Positions 24,401 to 33,479 of a DNA stretch of 64,000 bases are shown here, one piece after another. The position numbers and the translations under genes are program-made. The stretch covers positions 372,001-436,000 of the forward strand of contig OY725498.1 of NCBI GenBank assembly GCA_963281255.1, in the 5' to 3' direction. Under the pieces are notes generated by a model. The model saw only the letters and a program-made list of their open reading frames with translations. It made no database searches and was not told where the DNA came from. The stretch's first letter is position 1. The number at the start of each line of letters is the position of its first letter. This DNA comes from Aphrocallistes beatrix (Eukaryota > Porifera > Hexactinellida > Sceptrulophora > Aphrocallistidae).

Positions 24401-27400
24401 ACCATATGTTACTTATATGGTGGAAATTTGAACCTGGGTAAATTATGAAAAAAATTCCCACCTTTTCACAAAATGAGTCACACTTAATGGAGCTGCCTAT
24501 CAGTCTGTCGACTGACATTTTTGTCAGTTGAAATCTAAGTTGACTAATTCATGAATTATCAATGAATTACTCAAAATTTGAAACTAAAATAATGAAACAA
24601 ATGTTTGATATTTCGCTTAGTGACTGAGCAATGTTAGAGGTTATAACATGAGCAACCTTTTAACCACTTTTAGGCATAGAATCTGCACTAATGTTTGATA
24701 TTTTGAATAATTCATAATTCTTCATCATCTTTCAATGAATTAGTCAACTTAGGTTGAAATCAATCATAAAGATGAAAGTTCTAATAATAGAAGTGTCAGA
24801 ATGTGTCTCACTTTGACAGTCTCGAAGTGACCGCCCTGAGTGGCACCGTGAAGAGTGGTCATGCCATCCCCTGCCCGCGACATTTTGTCCGCATACGCCT
24901 CAATACACAAATACTTCAGACAATCCAGGTGACCTTCTTGGGCAGCGAAATAGGAAGGAGTGGTTCCTAGCGACACAAAGTGGCACAAATATGTATAATA
25001 TGCTATCGTTAAAACGTCAAATTAGTGACACTCTCCTACCAAAAGTATTCGTATACCTCATAAATACAGGAACCTGTATATAACGGCCACCCAAGGGACT
25101 GGACAAAATTGGCCGTTATACACAGGTGACCATTATATACAGGTGATTGTCTCAATCCCCAAAAGGTATCAAAGTAGTGCAATAAATATCAAGTTTTTAG
25201 GAATCCATTACTTGAAGTAATTACATGAAACTTGTTTATCGTTCGTTACAGGTCCTGTAACAAACACATAAAAAGGTGAAAGCCGATATAGACAGGTAGT
25301 GGCCGTTATAGACAGTTTTAGGATCAGTAAGGGACTACAAACGGGTGGCCGCTGGCCGCGTTGAGCAGGTGACCGCTATACACAGGTTCAATATTATGGA
25401 ATTTCGGATGGGACTGTTCATTGGTGACCGCTATAGACAGGTGGCCGCTATATAGAGTGGCAGTTATAGCAGGTTCGACTGTATTTGAAAATTTTCTTCA
25501 TTGTGCCACATACCATAAACTAATGCCACTATATATGATGGCGTTAGTGGCACTAGGTGTCACGGGTTAAAATATTTAACTTTTAAATAGAGTAATTGAG
25601 TTGAAAGACTATAAAATGAGTAAATCGAGTGTGTAGAATATGAATTTTAAGCCAAATTTAGTCAAACTGTTACTGATTTATTACTATTGACAAAAATAGA
25701 TACGATTTATACAATTTGTATGTGAATTATTGGGGTCTACGAATACTTTTACGTATGTAAAATACCTAAAAAATCATTTATAAAAACTGATGGGAAAAGC
25801 CTGGAATTTCCAGGTATTTACATAATAGCTATCTGACGTTTCAACTGTAACATATATACAGGATACATGGCAGCAGAGAATGGATCAATTCACACTTCTA
25901 AATATAGAATTGGCGCTACATACCAGTGTTGTCTTTATCGTTGGCTAAATGGGCGCCAGTATGATTAATAAGTTTCCTCAACACCTCTAAGTGTCCTAAA
26001 ATAGAAAGGTAAACAACTAGTAAACAAAAACAAAGACGTATTAGAAAAAATTTATCTCACAAAGTTATAATCAATCAATTAAAGTTTGGCATGGAAATTC
26101 CAAACTACCATTTACGTTACTAAGGAATCAAATTTTGTATATTCAACAATAAGTCAACGGAGGGCATAGATCCTTTGATACCCGACGAAACATTTATAGT
26201 CCTAATATTGACTACAGTATAATATTTAATAACATCTATTTGTCATCATTATTTTACCAAATTTTTTCCAAATATATCATCCAACTTCCATATTTACAGG
26301 TTTGAATGTGAAAATATTTAATGAGTAACTTTTCAAAGGGAAAAAAATTGGAAATTCCAAACAACCATTTACGTTACTAAGGAATCAAATTTCGTATATC
26401 CATCAAGAAGCTGAGTCAATATGGTTGTTACTAAAATTAGAGGTGTGAACTCACCAGCTCCAGCTGCGAAGTGGATGGGAAGGCCTCCGTTGTTGTTCCT
26501 GTAAGTGGCGGAGGGTCCGAACTCGGCGAGCAGGAAGTCCACCACCTCAGGATCCCCGCCTAAAGCTGCGTAGTGCAGCACTGTCAGACCCTGCTTGTCC
26601 TCTGCCGTAGCCACGAATCTGATTGGACGACAGACACCAATCAATTGTTAGGATTAAGGAATGTAAATGATAATTTTAGAATTTTGACGTGATAATGTTA
26701 ACAGTCTGGAACAGTACATTGGTACAAATATCACAGTGGTTCTCAACCTGGGGTCCATGGACCCCTTAGTGGTCCACAGAAGATATCAGGGGGTTCACAG
26801 GATTCGAAATTTTGTGTTACGGTTAATAGGAGGGAGTCAACAGAATACAGGAAAATTGATATAGGAGGTCCACAGTCAAAAAAAGGTTGAAAACCGCTGT
26901 ATTAAGGAGTGTGAATCAGGGAATGTGAATTTTAATTTTAGAATTTTTGACGTGATAATATTAACAGTCTGGAACAGTACATTGGTACACTTATCTTATA
27001 AACACATTACGACAGGTTATCTGATATAAATCCATACTGCCATACCTATGCCACTTTGAGACACCTACACTGCCACTACCATAACACGTGATAGTGACAC
27101 GTGGTCAAAGGTGGCACACGGTATTTTGAATATCGACATCAAACTAGTGTCACAATTTTAAATAGATTTGTATTAGATCAAGTTCCGTTATAATACGGAG
27201 TATCTCTATATAAACACTCTTTGGTTCCCTGGTGGTTCATAATAAGCGACTCTGGCGGTAAAAAGTTCTAAATTTAGACTCAGGAATGTGTGGGAGACAA
27301 CTCACTCTCTGTCTTTCTTAGAGAACTCCACCAATGCCTTCAATACGTCGATACTTCCTGAAAGAGCGGCCACATGTGCAGGAGTTAGTCCGTTAGCTAG

Positions 27401-27647
27401 CAACGCCATATGAGGAGCGAACTCGAAGCGACGTAGAAGATCATTAGTGCGATCTGTAAACAAATAAACAAACAAATAAACAAACAAATAAACAAACAAA
27501 CAAACAAATAAACAAACAAACAAACAAACAAACAAACAAACAAAAGAGAGATAAACACAAATATAAACCACTAGAGGTGTAAATGTGTCACTCACCAACT
27601 TCATTGTTCCTAGCTGCTTCATGGAGTTGTGGAATGATCGTGTCCAT
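9479..27647 (-). CDS. Espin-like ankyrin, coiled-coil and LIM domain protein, 30 coding exons, 1,540 aa
   Basis: Exons: 27596-27647, 27306-27453, 26455-26618, 25924-25995, 24812-24966, 24173-24251, 23683-23797, 23008-23068, 22680-22942, 22529-22625, 22153-22280, 21486-21738, 21249-21418, 20538-20709, 19748-19940, 18694-18840, 18155-18330, 17423-17651, 17189-17317, 16047-16717, 15425-15595, 14772-14982, 14076-14122, 13191-13290, 12765-12982, 10899-10971, 10384-10458, 10276-10310, 9953-10060, 9479-9589. Phase holds at every junction and the sum is 4,623 nt. The N-terminus (MDTIIPQLHEAARNNEV) and about eight ankyrin repeats (NGLTPAHVAAL, QGLTVLHYAALGG, GTTPSYFAAQEGHLD, DGMTTLHGATQGGH, ATPAHDAVE) resemble espin, an actin-bundling protein of microvilli and stereocilia. 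The middle is polar with coiled coils and a KSSKLEP heptapeptide array. The C-terminus is a full LIM zinc-binding domain (FCVVC, LHQTCLKCSVC, FCNNH) closest in style to EPLIN/MICAL LIMs. Known espins lack LIM. Function in actin organisation is inferred. Confidence 0.85.
10067..10240. repeat. AAAC/AAAT microsatellite in an espin-like intron
   Basis: Long run of AAAC units with AAAT and AAAAAC interruptions between the LIM exon 9953-10060 and the 35-nt exon 10276-10310. Apparent ORFs here (strings of CLFV) are repeat artefacts. Confidence 0.9.
10706..10875. mobile_element. Family-A MITE
   Basis: Starts CAGTAGACTCCGCTTAATA and ends GCGGAGTGACTG, with TA before and AG after. It lies in an espin-like intron. 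Terminal sequence is slightly diverged from the other copies. Confidence 0.8.
11446..11877 (-). CDS. Small Maf-like/bZIP-like protein, intronless, nested in an espin-like intron
   Basis: A complete 143-codon ORF with a good ATG context, inside the intron between exons 12765-12982 and 10899-10971 and on the same strand. The central part (LLTMNARQELSQML, then LTHSEKEYVKLKK) resembles the Maf extended homology region. It is followed by a basic stretch (HKLHQNKALKKYRKS) and a helical, heptad-like C-terminus. Maf/bZIP proteins bind DNA as dimers in the nucleus. The basic region does not match the canonical N-x2-A-A-x2-C/S-R spacing exactly, so DNA binding may be altered. It is clearly homologous to the ORF at 59302-59685 (shared LKK, L-x-Q-x-KAL-x2-YRK). 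The AAAGGTGTTAAA just before the ATG may be part of its promoter. Confidence 0.7.
   Translation of the reverse strand: MAELDSFIRRLETISDILVMNWRQIVSPDVLKLEPYLDINKLLTMNARQELSQMLKRSKLTHSEKEYVKLKKHKLHQNKALKKYRKSCSSRSSQQEQDVEQLIKLRDQLLAKKKQLIWEKTYFETMVSLEDSTILPSQTDLLL
13725..14058. repeat. ACTGTTATACTGTAACATAG short repeats around a family-L element
   Basis: At least four near-identical units of ACTGTTATACTGTAACATAG: near 13733 before the family-L copy, and from about 13963 to 14055 after it. The family-L element appears to have inserted into a small tandem array. Confidence 0.65.
13790..13955. repeat. Dispersed repeat family L, copy 1
   Basis: AAATTGCATTATAAATAATAAGG, GGTAAATTGGGTATT and the ending ATACGCCTAAAGGA with GCGCTCCTAGATAAT recur at 18470-18593, and in inverted form at 28670-28790. 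It lies in an espin-like intron and is non-coding. Confidence 0.7.
14395..14690. repeat. Dispersed repeat family K, copy 1
   Basis: Contains AAATTGTGTCGTGTGCCACT units, TACGGATAATCTCAGAATTCTA and the end ACAAAACCATCCATGG. All are shared with 16796-17070. The left part also has an imperfect inverted repeat (TTTACTATGGTAAAACCCCA against GGGTTTGACCATAGTAAA). It lies in an espin-like intron. Confidence 0.7.
15001..15400. other. Espin-like intron with GCGCTTATT-rich element
   Basis: Intron sequence containing several GGCGCTTATTT-type units (15060-15130 and near 15260), a degraded short tandem arrangement. No exon found here; ORFs on the + strand lack support. Confidence 0.4.
15799..15841. repeat. 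Perfect hairpin, 16-bp arms
   Basis: CAGTCTATTTTAAGAA is followed after 11 bases by its exact reverse complement. It lies in an espin-like intron. It could be the ends of a tiny excised or internally deleted element. Confidence 0.75.
16280..16560 (-). repeat. 21-bp coding minisatellite encoding KSSKLEP-type heptapeptides
   Basis: About 13 copies of a 21-bp unit within the 671-nt espin-like exon 16047-16717. In the gene's frame they encode a Lys/Ser/Pro/Glu-rich heptad (variants KSSKLEP, KSSKPEP, KISKPEP). The unit length is a multiple of three, so expansion keeps frame. Such linkers are usually disordered spacers. Confidence 0.85.
16796..17070. mobile_element. Family-K element with terminal inverted repeats
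   Basis: Starts ACCATGGATGGTTTTG and ends with the inverted CAAAACCATCCATGGT. The interior matches the family-K copy at 14395-14690. No transposase; probably a MITE. It lies in an espin-like intron. Confidence 0.75.
17736..18059. mobile_element. Family-B MITE, copy 1, carrying a nested family-C element
   Basis: Starts CAGTCAGGGTC and ends GACCCTGACTG, the exact inverted form, with TA and TA flanks. Interior TTCATAATAA blocks match copies at 51718-51884 and 61829-61998. A second element (about 17783-17925, with TTCGACTTTTCGAAAAAGG and AAAGTCGAACTATTTCC in inverted orientation) is inserted between two halves of the sequence CCAAAAAAT. Confidence 0.8.
18470..18664. repeat. Family-L copy 2 joined to a half family-A MITE
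   Basis: 18470-18593 matches family L (TAAATTGCATCATAAAATAGGG, GCGCTCCTAGATAATC). It is followed directly by the right half of a family-A element (CCCGATTAACCGATGTGACTC) that ends GCGGAGTCGACTG at 18664. Confidence 0.7.
18941..19747. other. Espin-like intron, repeat-rich, no exon recognised
   Basis: Intron with a TAGGCGCGT-type repeated motif (19190-19340). These units resemble the 35-bp array at 52325-52640. From 19320 on there is AT/purine-rich DNA. The - strand ORF at 19320-19619 has no family resemblance and I do not call it. Confidence 0.4.
20073..20310. mobile_element. Diverged family-A MITE
   Basis: Left end GGTGACTCTGCTTAATCGGG, right end CCCGATTAAAGGAGTTGACTG. Internal blocks (GCCATCCGGGGGT, TATTAGCTTCT) match the copy at 7117-7414. 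Its right terminus is interrupted by the hAT-type element that follows. Confidence 0.7.
20311..20480. mobile_element. hAT-type MITE with 8-bp target duplication
   Basis: Terminal inverted repeats CAGGGGCGGTC and GACCGCCCCTG. The 8-bp sequence GTTGACTG is present on both sides (20303-20310 and 20481-20488), the duplication size made by hAT transposases. It contains a C-rich run (about 20453-20466). It inserted into the end of the adjacent family-A element. Confidence 0.9.
21102..21246. repeat. 21-bp minisatellite made of splice-acceptor-like units
   Basis: About seven units of ATTCTAAATATAGACTACTG. In the sense (-) direction each unit contains TATATTTAGAAT, close to the TTCTATTTATAG acceptor style of this locus. 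The array begins at the donor of exon 21249-21418, so many acceptor-like sites follow it directly. Confidence 0.85.
22360..22498. repeat. AAAC microsatellite in an espin-like intron
   Basis: Near-uninterrupted AAAC repeats between exons 22529-22625 and 22153-22280. CLFV-rich ORFs here are artefacts of the repeat. Confidence 0.9.
24320..24545. repeat. Family-J fragment, inverted copy
   Basis: CTATTGAATCAAATTGCAC, CATATGTTACTTATATGGTGG and CAGTCTGTCGAC match the family-J copies at 2215-2640 (inverted). It lies in an espin-like intron. Confidence 0.55.
25065..25481. mobile_element. MITE with AACCTGTATAACGGCCAC-type ends
   Basis: Left end AGGAACCTGTATATAACGG; right end, inverted, TATAGCAGGTTCGACTG, with many internal GGTGACCGCTATA-type units. 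Solo ends of the same style occur at 31321 and 32781. It seems nested in another element bounded by AAAAGTATTCGTA (25041) and TACGAATACTTTT (25738). Confidence 0.65.
26655..26991. repeat. Tandem duplication flanking a hAT-like MITE
   Basis: 26660-26728 and 26922-26990 are near-identical (CAGTCTGGAACAGTACATTGG in both). Between them, 26734-26899 starts CAGTGGTTCTCAACCT and ends AGGTTGAAAACCGCTG, a hAT-style inverted end pair. An exact 8-bp target duplication is not visible. Confidence 0.65.
27455..27545. repeat. AAAC/AAAT microsatellite in the first espin-like intron
   Basis: Tetranucleotide repeat directly after the acceptor of exon 27306-27453, on its upstream (sense) side. Confidence 0.9.
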
Positions 27648-27835
27648 TAGTAGCTATTTATAGAACAAACTAATTATAGAAACAAACACTCAATCCGATT
27701 CGTAAATAAATTGAGAGAAGAAACAATTTCAAATCAATCTTTTGAGTTTAATCATTCTAAAAGCTAACAATCAATTGGCTGACAGAGAGTGTCGCTATAA
27801 GGTGTGAAGTGGTATAAACAAGGCAAACAAACGAA

Positions 27836-29841
27836 TCAATATTTTCTTTTGTTATACTGCACTGCTCCTCTGGATCTCTGTTTGAATCTCTCCCGCTCTG
27901 CTTCTCTCGCCGAGGCTTGCGCCAAAGTGGGACGACCTGATTTCCCGCCTAAAACATACCAATAATAGTAATATGGAACTAATAAAATCTTAGTTACACT
28001 TAGTGAGAATGGAATGAGAGTGATGTGGTAATAATACACTCGACTCCGCTTAATAGAGTCACATCGGTCAGAGGACATTTTGCCCGATTAAGCGTTGAAC
28101 CCTATTAACCGAAAATATTTGTATTAGCTTCTATGTGTGAGAGCTATTCCGGTCCTGCCAAAAGTGGTTCGATTAAGCGGTTGACCCGGTTAAACAGTGA
28201 CCCTATTAAGCGGAGTCGACTGTACATCATTATTCTGTCCCAAAATATGGAACTACAGTTGAATCCGCTTAGAACACTGGTTAATCAGCCAACCGCTTAA
28301 TCGTACCACTTTTGGCAGGACCGGAATATTTCTCACACATAGAAGCTAACACAGAATAATTTCAGCTAACAGGGTTCTCCGCTTAATCGGGTTAAATGTT
28401 TTATGACTGTGGTTTATTAAGGAGTTTACTGTGTTATATCTTTGGTTACATTTTAGTGAGAATGGAATGAGTGTGATTTGCTATTATCCATCATTATTCT
28501 CCAAAACTAATTTCCATAGAGCTATTTTATGCTCAGATATTTCGGCAACTCATCCATATCTAAAATTAGCTGCATCATAACAACGCTGGAATTTTACTAA
28601 CTCGTGACAGGACGTAAATATCAATTCAATCAGAACTCGATTTTCTGAACATTTCTTCACACTTTAAATCAAGGAATTATCTAGGAGCTTAAAATACAGA
28701 ATTATACCAATTTACCCTATATTACAATGGAATTTAGCGATTTGGGCGTTAAAATGTATGGGTTTGAGGCTAGGAGCTTATCTCTGGAGGGCAGTATAGT
28801 ACCCTGCTTGAAATAGACTGGAATAAGGAACATAGAGACTCATGGACTAACTTATATAATACAGTCGACTCCACTTAATAGAGTCACTGTTTAATCGGGT
28901 CAACCGCTTAATCGGGTCACCTTTGGCTTGACCGGAATAGCTCTCACACATAGAAACTAATATAAAATACTTTCAGTTAATAGGGTTTCCGCTTAATCAG
29001 GGCAAAATGTCCTCTGACCGATGTGACCCTATTAAGCGGAGTCGACTGTATGCTACATACTGTTCCGAATATTACCTCTTCCCGCTTTCCTTCAAATTAC
29101 AGTCGACTCCGCTTAATAGGGTCACATCGGTCAGAAGACATTTTGTCCCGATTAAGCGGAAACTCTATTAACTGAAAATATTTTATATTAGCTTCTATGT
29201 GTGAGAGCAATTCCGTTCCTACCAAAAGTGGCCCGATTTAAGCGGCTGACCCGATTAAACAGTGACCCTATTAAGCGGAGTCGACTGTAGTTTGGAAGTT
29301 ATGAGAAGAAAAAGTATTTCTCAAATGTTCTCATCACCTACTTACAGTTATAGAGATAGATTCGTTTGAAAATTAAAAAGATGGCATGAATTGTCCTACT
29401 TGAAAGCTTCTACTGTGGTAGAAATAAATATGGAAAATATAATTTAGGAAGAACTATATATAGTTGAAAACCTCTGTTTACATTTTACAGTGTTTTGTTA
29501 GTATGCGACTAATGCGATGTAAACAACCTCCGCGATATAGCAAATAACAACAATCTATAATTAGAACAACCTTTGGTCTGCATTCGTTTGAACATGGGAG
29601 CATTCTTGAGCATGTCTGGGAGTATCATGAACCTAATCTGACTCCCACGAATAAACACCTGTTCCAATTTCATCACCTTCCCATCTCTAGAAGTTGAGGT
29701 TATGTTAACCATTTGGCAGTTCATGTTATCTTCTGCTTCTAGGAGTTTTCCACGGTATACCACTCCCGTTACTGTCTCACATGTCACAATGTGTCCTTCT
29801 GCCTCGTGGAGAAGTTTTATGGGCACACCCAATTGTGCCAT
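27836..29841 (-). CDS. SNRPD3: Small nuclear ribonucleoprotein Sm D3
   Basis: Two exons, 29571-29841 and 27836-27948, give 127 residues plus stop; human SmD3 has 126. The Sm fold is unmistakable: [35 protein letters not shown] (Sm1) and [18 protein letters not shown] (Sm2). SmD3 pairs with SmB in the heptameric ring around U1, U2, U4 and U5 snRNAs. The junction (AAAG with GCGGG) is in phase. The donor is GTTGTT, weaker than the local norm. The exon-2 tail ([14 protein letters not shown], ending in a basic KRKY) lacks the GRG-rich repeats that are symmetrically dimethylated in human SmD3. The 1.6-kb intron is packed with MITEs. Transcribed in the same direction as the espin-like gene just downstream. 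Confidence 0.95.
28037..28222. mobile_element. Family-A MITE in the SNRPD3 intron (1 of 4)
   Basis: CACTCGACTCCGCTTAATAG and GCGGAGTCGACTG ends with TA flanks. Full-length relative to the other copies. Confidence 0.85.
28256..28431. mobile_element. Diverged family-A MITE in the SNRPD3 intron (2 of 4)
   Basis: CAGTTGAATCCGCTTAGAAC and AAGGAGTTTACTG ends with internal family-A blocks in the opposite orientation to the copy just before it. The most decayed of the four. Confidence 0.75.
28670..28790. repeat. Family-L copy 3, inverted
   Basis: AATTATCTAGGAGC, TTACCCTATATTACAATG and GGGCGTTAAAATGTATGGG match the inverted form of the family-L copies at 13790 and 18470. It lies in the SNRPD3 intron. 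Confidence 0.6.
28862..29048. mobile_element. Family-A MITE in the SNRPD3 intron (3 of 4)
   Basis: CAGTCGACTCCACTTAATAG and GCGGAGTCGACTG ends with TA flanks. Only 51 bp separate it from the next copy. Confidence 0.9.
29100..29287. mobile_element. Family-A MITE in the SNRPD3 intron (4 of 4)
   Basis: CAGTCGACTCCGCTTAATAG and GCGGAGTCGACTG ends with TA flanks, in the opposite internal orientation to the copy at 28862-29048. The pair could fold as a long inverted repeat. Confidence 0.9.
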
Positions 29842-30750
29842 TGTCCAATCAGATTATAGCTATTAGGTGTGAGAAATAGACAGGAGTGTCACATAAGGAA
29901 TTATTCTACTCTCAAGAATAGGTTCTCTAATTTTCAGACCAATTTCATCAATTTAATTTAAGTTCTGAATTTCTGAGGGACAGCTTATTCAGAGTAGATT
30001 GTCCACCGCCATGGAAAGCTGACTATAGGGAATACCACTTCGTTACAAAATGTTTATCTACATGCGGATGAATGCATTTAATATATGGGACATCCGGTAA
30101 AGAAATCCCATATCATCAGGAATTCAGGGTTGCCATGGGAATAGGAATTATGTGGGAGGGGTAATGGGAACGAATTTTCTCTGGAAATGGCTACATGACT
30201 CTTTTGGGTATTACCCATGGGTATTCTAGCACCTCTCAGTTCCTCAATCAACAAACAAACAAACTAGAAAACATGAGTTTTAATACACAATACAATTACG
30301 CCTAATTGGTCTGACCAATCAAAATAAAGCTTTGAATTAACAAAAAGCGATTCTAATGAACTCCAGAGGGATCATTTGATTGGTTGTTCAAGACAAGAAA
30401 GAATATAAATATTTCATTAATAGTCACATGCGACGTATTCGCTTTCTTCTGTTTTGTCAATTATGTTCAATTCACTGTCCTGGAGTGGAACTGATTACTG
30501 TTGATGTGGATGTTGCAGTCAAAGTGCGTTTTCAGCAACATGGACACTGTTAGAATGGTCGAGGGAGATCCTCCTACGACTGAGGACGGAGTAGGGTCAG
30601 GTTCTCTCGGATGGGAGAAGACACAATGGTCCCAGGCTCGTAACACCAATGAACTTCTCTGTGGAATCACTGATTCTGTCAACTCTACCGCGAGATAATG
30701 GAATCAGAGAGTGAATGGAAACGTAAGTGTAACTACATATGACTATAGTC
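29842..30750. other. Region upstream of SNRPD3 with one weak ORF
   Basis: The proximal part should hold the SNRPD3 promoter; AGGTGTGAG lies about 25 bp before the ATG (inverted relative to the gene). From 30475 to 30700 there is a less AT-rich block, open on both strands (54 codons from an ATG at 30540 on +, about 70 codons on -). A GTAAGT donor follows at 30722. Neither translation resembles a family I know, so I leave it uncalled. It could be a single exon of an unrecognised gene. Confidence 0.35.
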
Positions 30751-33400
30751 ATGGGGTGGGATACCAAATAAATCTAGTGGAACATTCCTTCTCACATAAA
30801 TTATGGAATTCATACAATTTAGTATTACTACCACATTCTTTCTCAATCTGTAGTACGTGAGCTCTTTCTAGTGGTAAGTGGAGATATCCCATTTTATGTT
30901 AAAGTATATCAAAATTTAAATATCGATCATCATGGTGGTACGTAGATATCATAATATCTCCTGAAGTAATACACAGTGTAAGTTGGAGGTTTACTGTGCT
31001 ATTGTATAAGTTGAAGTTTACATAAATAATATATTTGATTACCAAACCTAAGTTCATCTCTGCGGTTAAGAACTATGATTCAGAATTGTAAACAATAATT
31101 ATCTTCAAATCCATCATCTGGCACAATTATTTAATCATTCAGGAATCTGCTGATAGACACAATATTTCTAATCATAACTACTCTGTAAGTAATATTGATT
31201 CATTCTAGATCAATGGACTCGCTCTTAAGAGAATGTCTCGTGATATTTCAACTATAATTTATTTCTGATCACTTTCAAGATTAAAATACACTGTAACTGC
31301 TATAACAGTCACTCTGTATTGCAGTCGCCTGGACATAACGGCCATAAAGCTTTATTTTCGCAACTTTTCAGTAATTAAACGCGCCTCACTTGTTTCGTTT
31401 GAATTAACAATCTGTTACAAAATTAAAGAACATCAGATCTCCCTCGCTGTAGGAAGTAGGCTAGGATGTCATCATGTCCTGATGCTATTAATAGAACACA
31501 CATAACTCAGTGCTAATCAGTTGGTAAGGAATGAAAATACATTCCATAAGTTTCTATGCAATGATATGGTGATGTGGAAATATATCTATAATTTGACACC
31601 TCCATAATGAATTAACAGATATACCATATTTGGAGTTAACTAGTGCTGAAGTTAAAGAGTGAATATAATACTTAAATTAGATCTTAGTAACAACATGAAA
31701 TATAAGGAATGTATATAATATATAATTCCTAGCTAAAATATTTCTAGGTAAGTTTCGTTAAGATTGCATTTAGAGAGGTCTCTGAATCATATTGAATGCT
31801 AGAAGATTATAAACAGCGATTCTTAACGTAGAAACGAAGGAGATGCGGAATAAGTTTGAAAGTTGAAGAAGGAATAACACTTAAACCGTTTCAAAACCTG
31901 AAATTGGAAGGAGAGGAAAAGTAGTATTAAGTCCGAAAAATGAGATAGGAATAAGTTCGAAAATATTTATGAAATCGGAACAAGTTTGGAAGTTGAAAAA
32001 TGAATAAGTTCAAAAACTTATGAAGTTGGAATAAAACTTGAAATTTGAGAGCGAAAGTGGGCATTTTGAAAAGTGATATGCAAAAGAACTTAGTAAGGAG
32101 GGATTTTAGGTTTGAAATAGTGTCCAATTGAGTGTGAAATTTCAGGTTGCTATGGAATGGGAATTCTCATGGGATGAAAATGGATAACAAAGGTGGGATA
32201 CCAACATATATTAGGGGAAAAATACCTTCTTACACAAATTATGGAATTCATAGAATTTAGTATCTATTTCTACGACTTTTTCAAACTATAGTACGTTACC
32301 CTCTTTATAATGGTTAGTGGAGTTATTCCATTTAACGTTAGAAATATATCAAAATTTAAATATCGGTCATTATGGTGGTAATATCTGCTGAAGTGCTACG
32401 CTGTGTAAAAGGTTAGAGAACCACTGTACTATTGTATGAGTTGAGGTTTAAATCAATAATCCAATTGGCTTGTGTATTGCCATGCCTAAGTTCTTCTCTG
32501 CGGTACAGAACTGTGAGTCATAATTGTTCCTGGATCATATCTCTCTACCGCAGAAGAATAATAATCCTAAAGTCCATCATCTGACTCAGCTATTGAATAA
32601 TTCAGACATCTGCTGATAGACACAATATTTCTATCATCATTACTCTGCACACAATACTAATCACTCTTAAATCAATGGAACTCTCTTAGTTCGTTTCTAA
32701 GAGAATGTCTCCATAATTCATTTCTGATCACTTTCAAGATTAGGAATACACTAGACATGTAGAGTGGAGCCACTCTGTACAGCAGTCACCTGGAGATAAC
32801 AACCATGAAGCGAATATTTTCGCAAATAAGCGTTATTCAGCAATTAAACGGCCATTAATTACTATACTAAAGAGATTGTGAAATTTAACCGTAGAAATCC
32901 GACAAAAAGTGACAATGACGTCATAATTCCATGATGAGTCGACATTTTCGTCTGAGATCAGAACTTAGTGGAGCCATAGCCCAAAAGACTCCCAAACGCC
33001 AAAAATCAGCTTTCTCCGCTTGGCAGTTTCGTTACAGATCAGATCTCACTTGCTGATAACTCAGTGCTAATCAGTTGGTGAGGAATGAAAGTGCATTCCA
33101 TAAGTTTCTATGCAATGATATGGTGATGTGGAAATATATCTATAATTTGACACCTCCATAATGTATTAACAGATATACCTTATTTGGAGTTAACTAGTGC
33201 TGAGGTTATAGAGTGAATATAATACTTAAATTAGATCTTAGTAACACCAAGATAGATAAGGAATGTATAGAATATATACTTCCTGACTAAATTTACACAT
33301 CTCTCAATCTTATCATTATGGAAGATTATAAACTTCGATTCCTAATGTAATAGTCAAGAAATCTTTTCAAATCAGCTCTGCAATATTAATTAATTCTAAA
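30750..33400. repeat. Tandem segmental duplication (two units of about 1.1-1.2 kb) containing a decayed espin-like exon copy
   Basis: Unit 1 (about 30755-31840) and unit 2 (about 32195-33370) share ordered blocks: AAATTATGGAATTCATA, TATCAAAATTTAAATATCG, CATCATCTG, TGCTGATAGACACAATATTTC, and AACTCAGTGCTAATCAG with ATATGGTGATGTGGAAATAT. The last blocks also match the intron of the espin-like gene at 23805-24080. In unit 1, 31434-31497 also matches the adjoining ankyrin exon (CTGTAGGAAGTAGGC, GGATGTCATCATGTCCTGAT). Unit 2 keeps only a remnant of it at about 33040. A related fragment lies near 35735-35830. No intact gene. Confidence 0.8.
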
Positions 33401-33479
33401 TCAATAGAACTCGCTTGGTTAGTTTGAAAGAGAATGTCTCTAATCGTTCAACTATAGTTAATTTATAATCTCTAGCAAG

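Noticed and set aside
30467..30698. ORFs on both strands of a less AT-rich block
   Set aside because: No family resemblance and no matching exon partners; mentioned only as a weak region.
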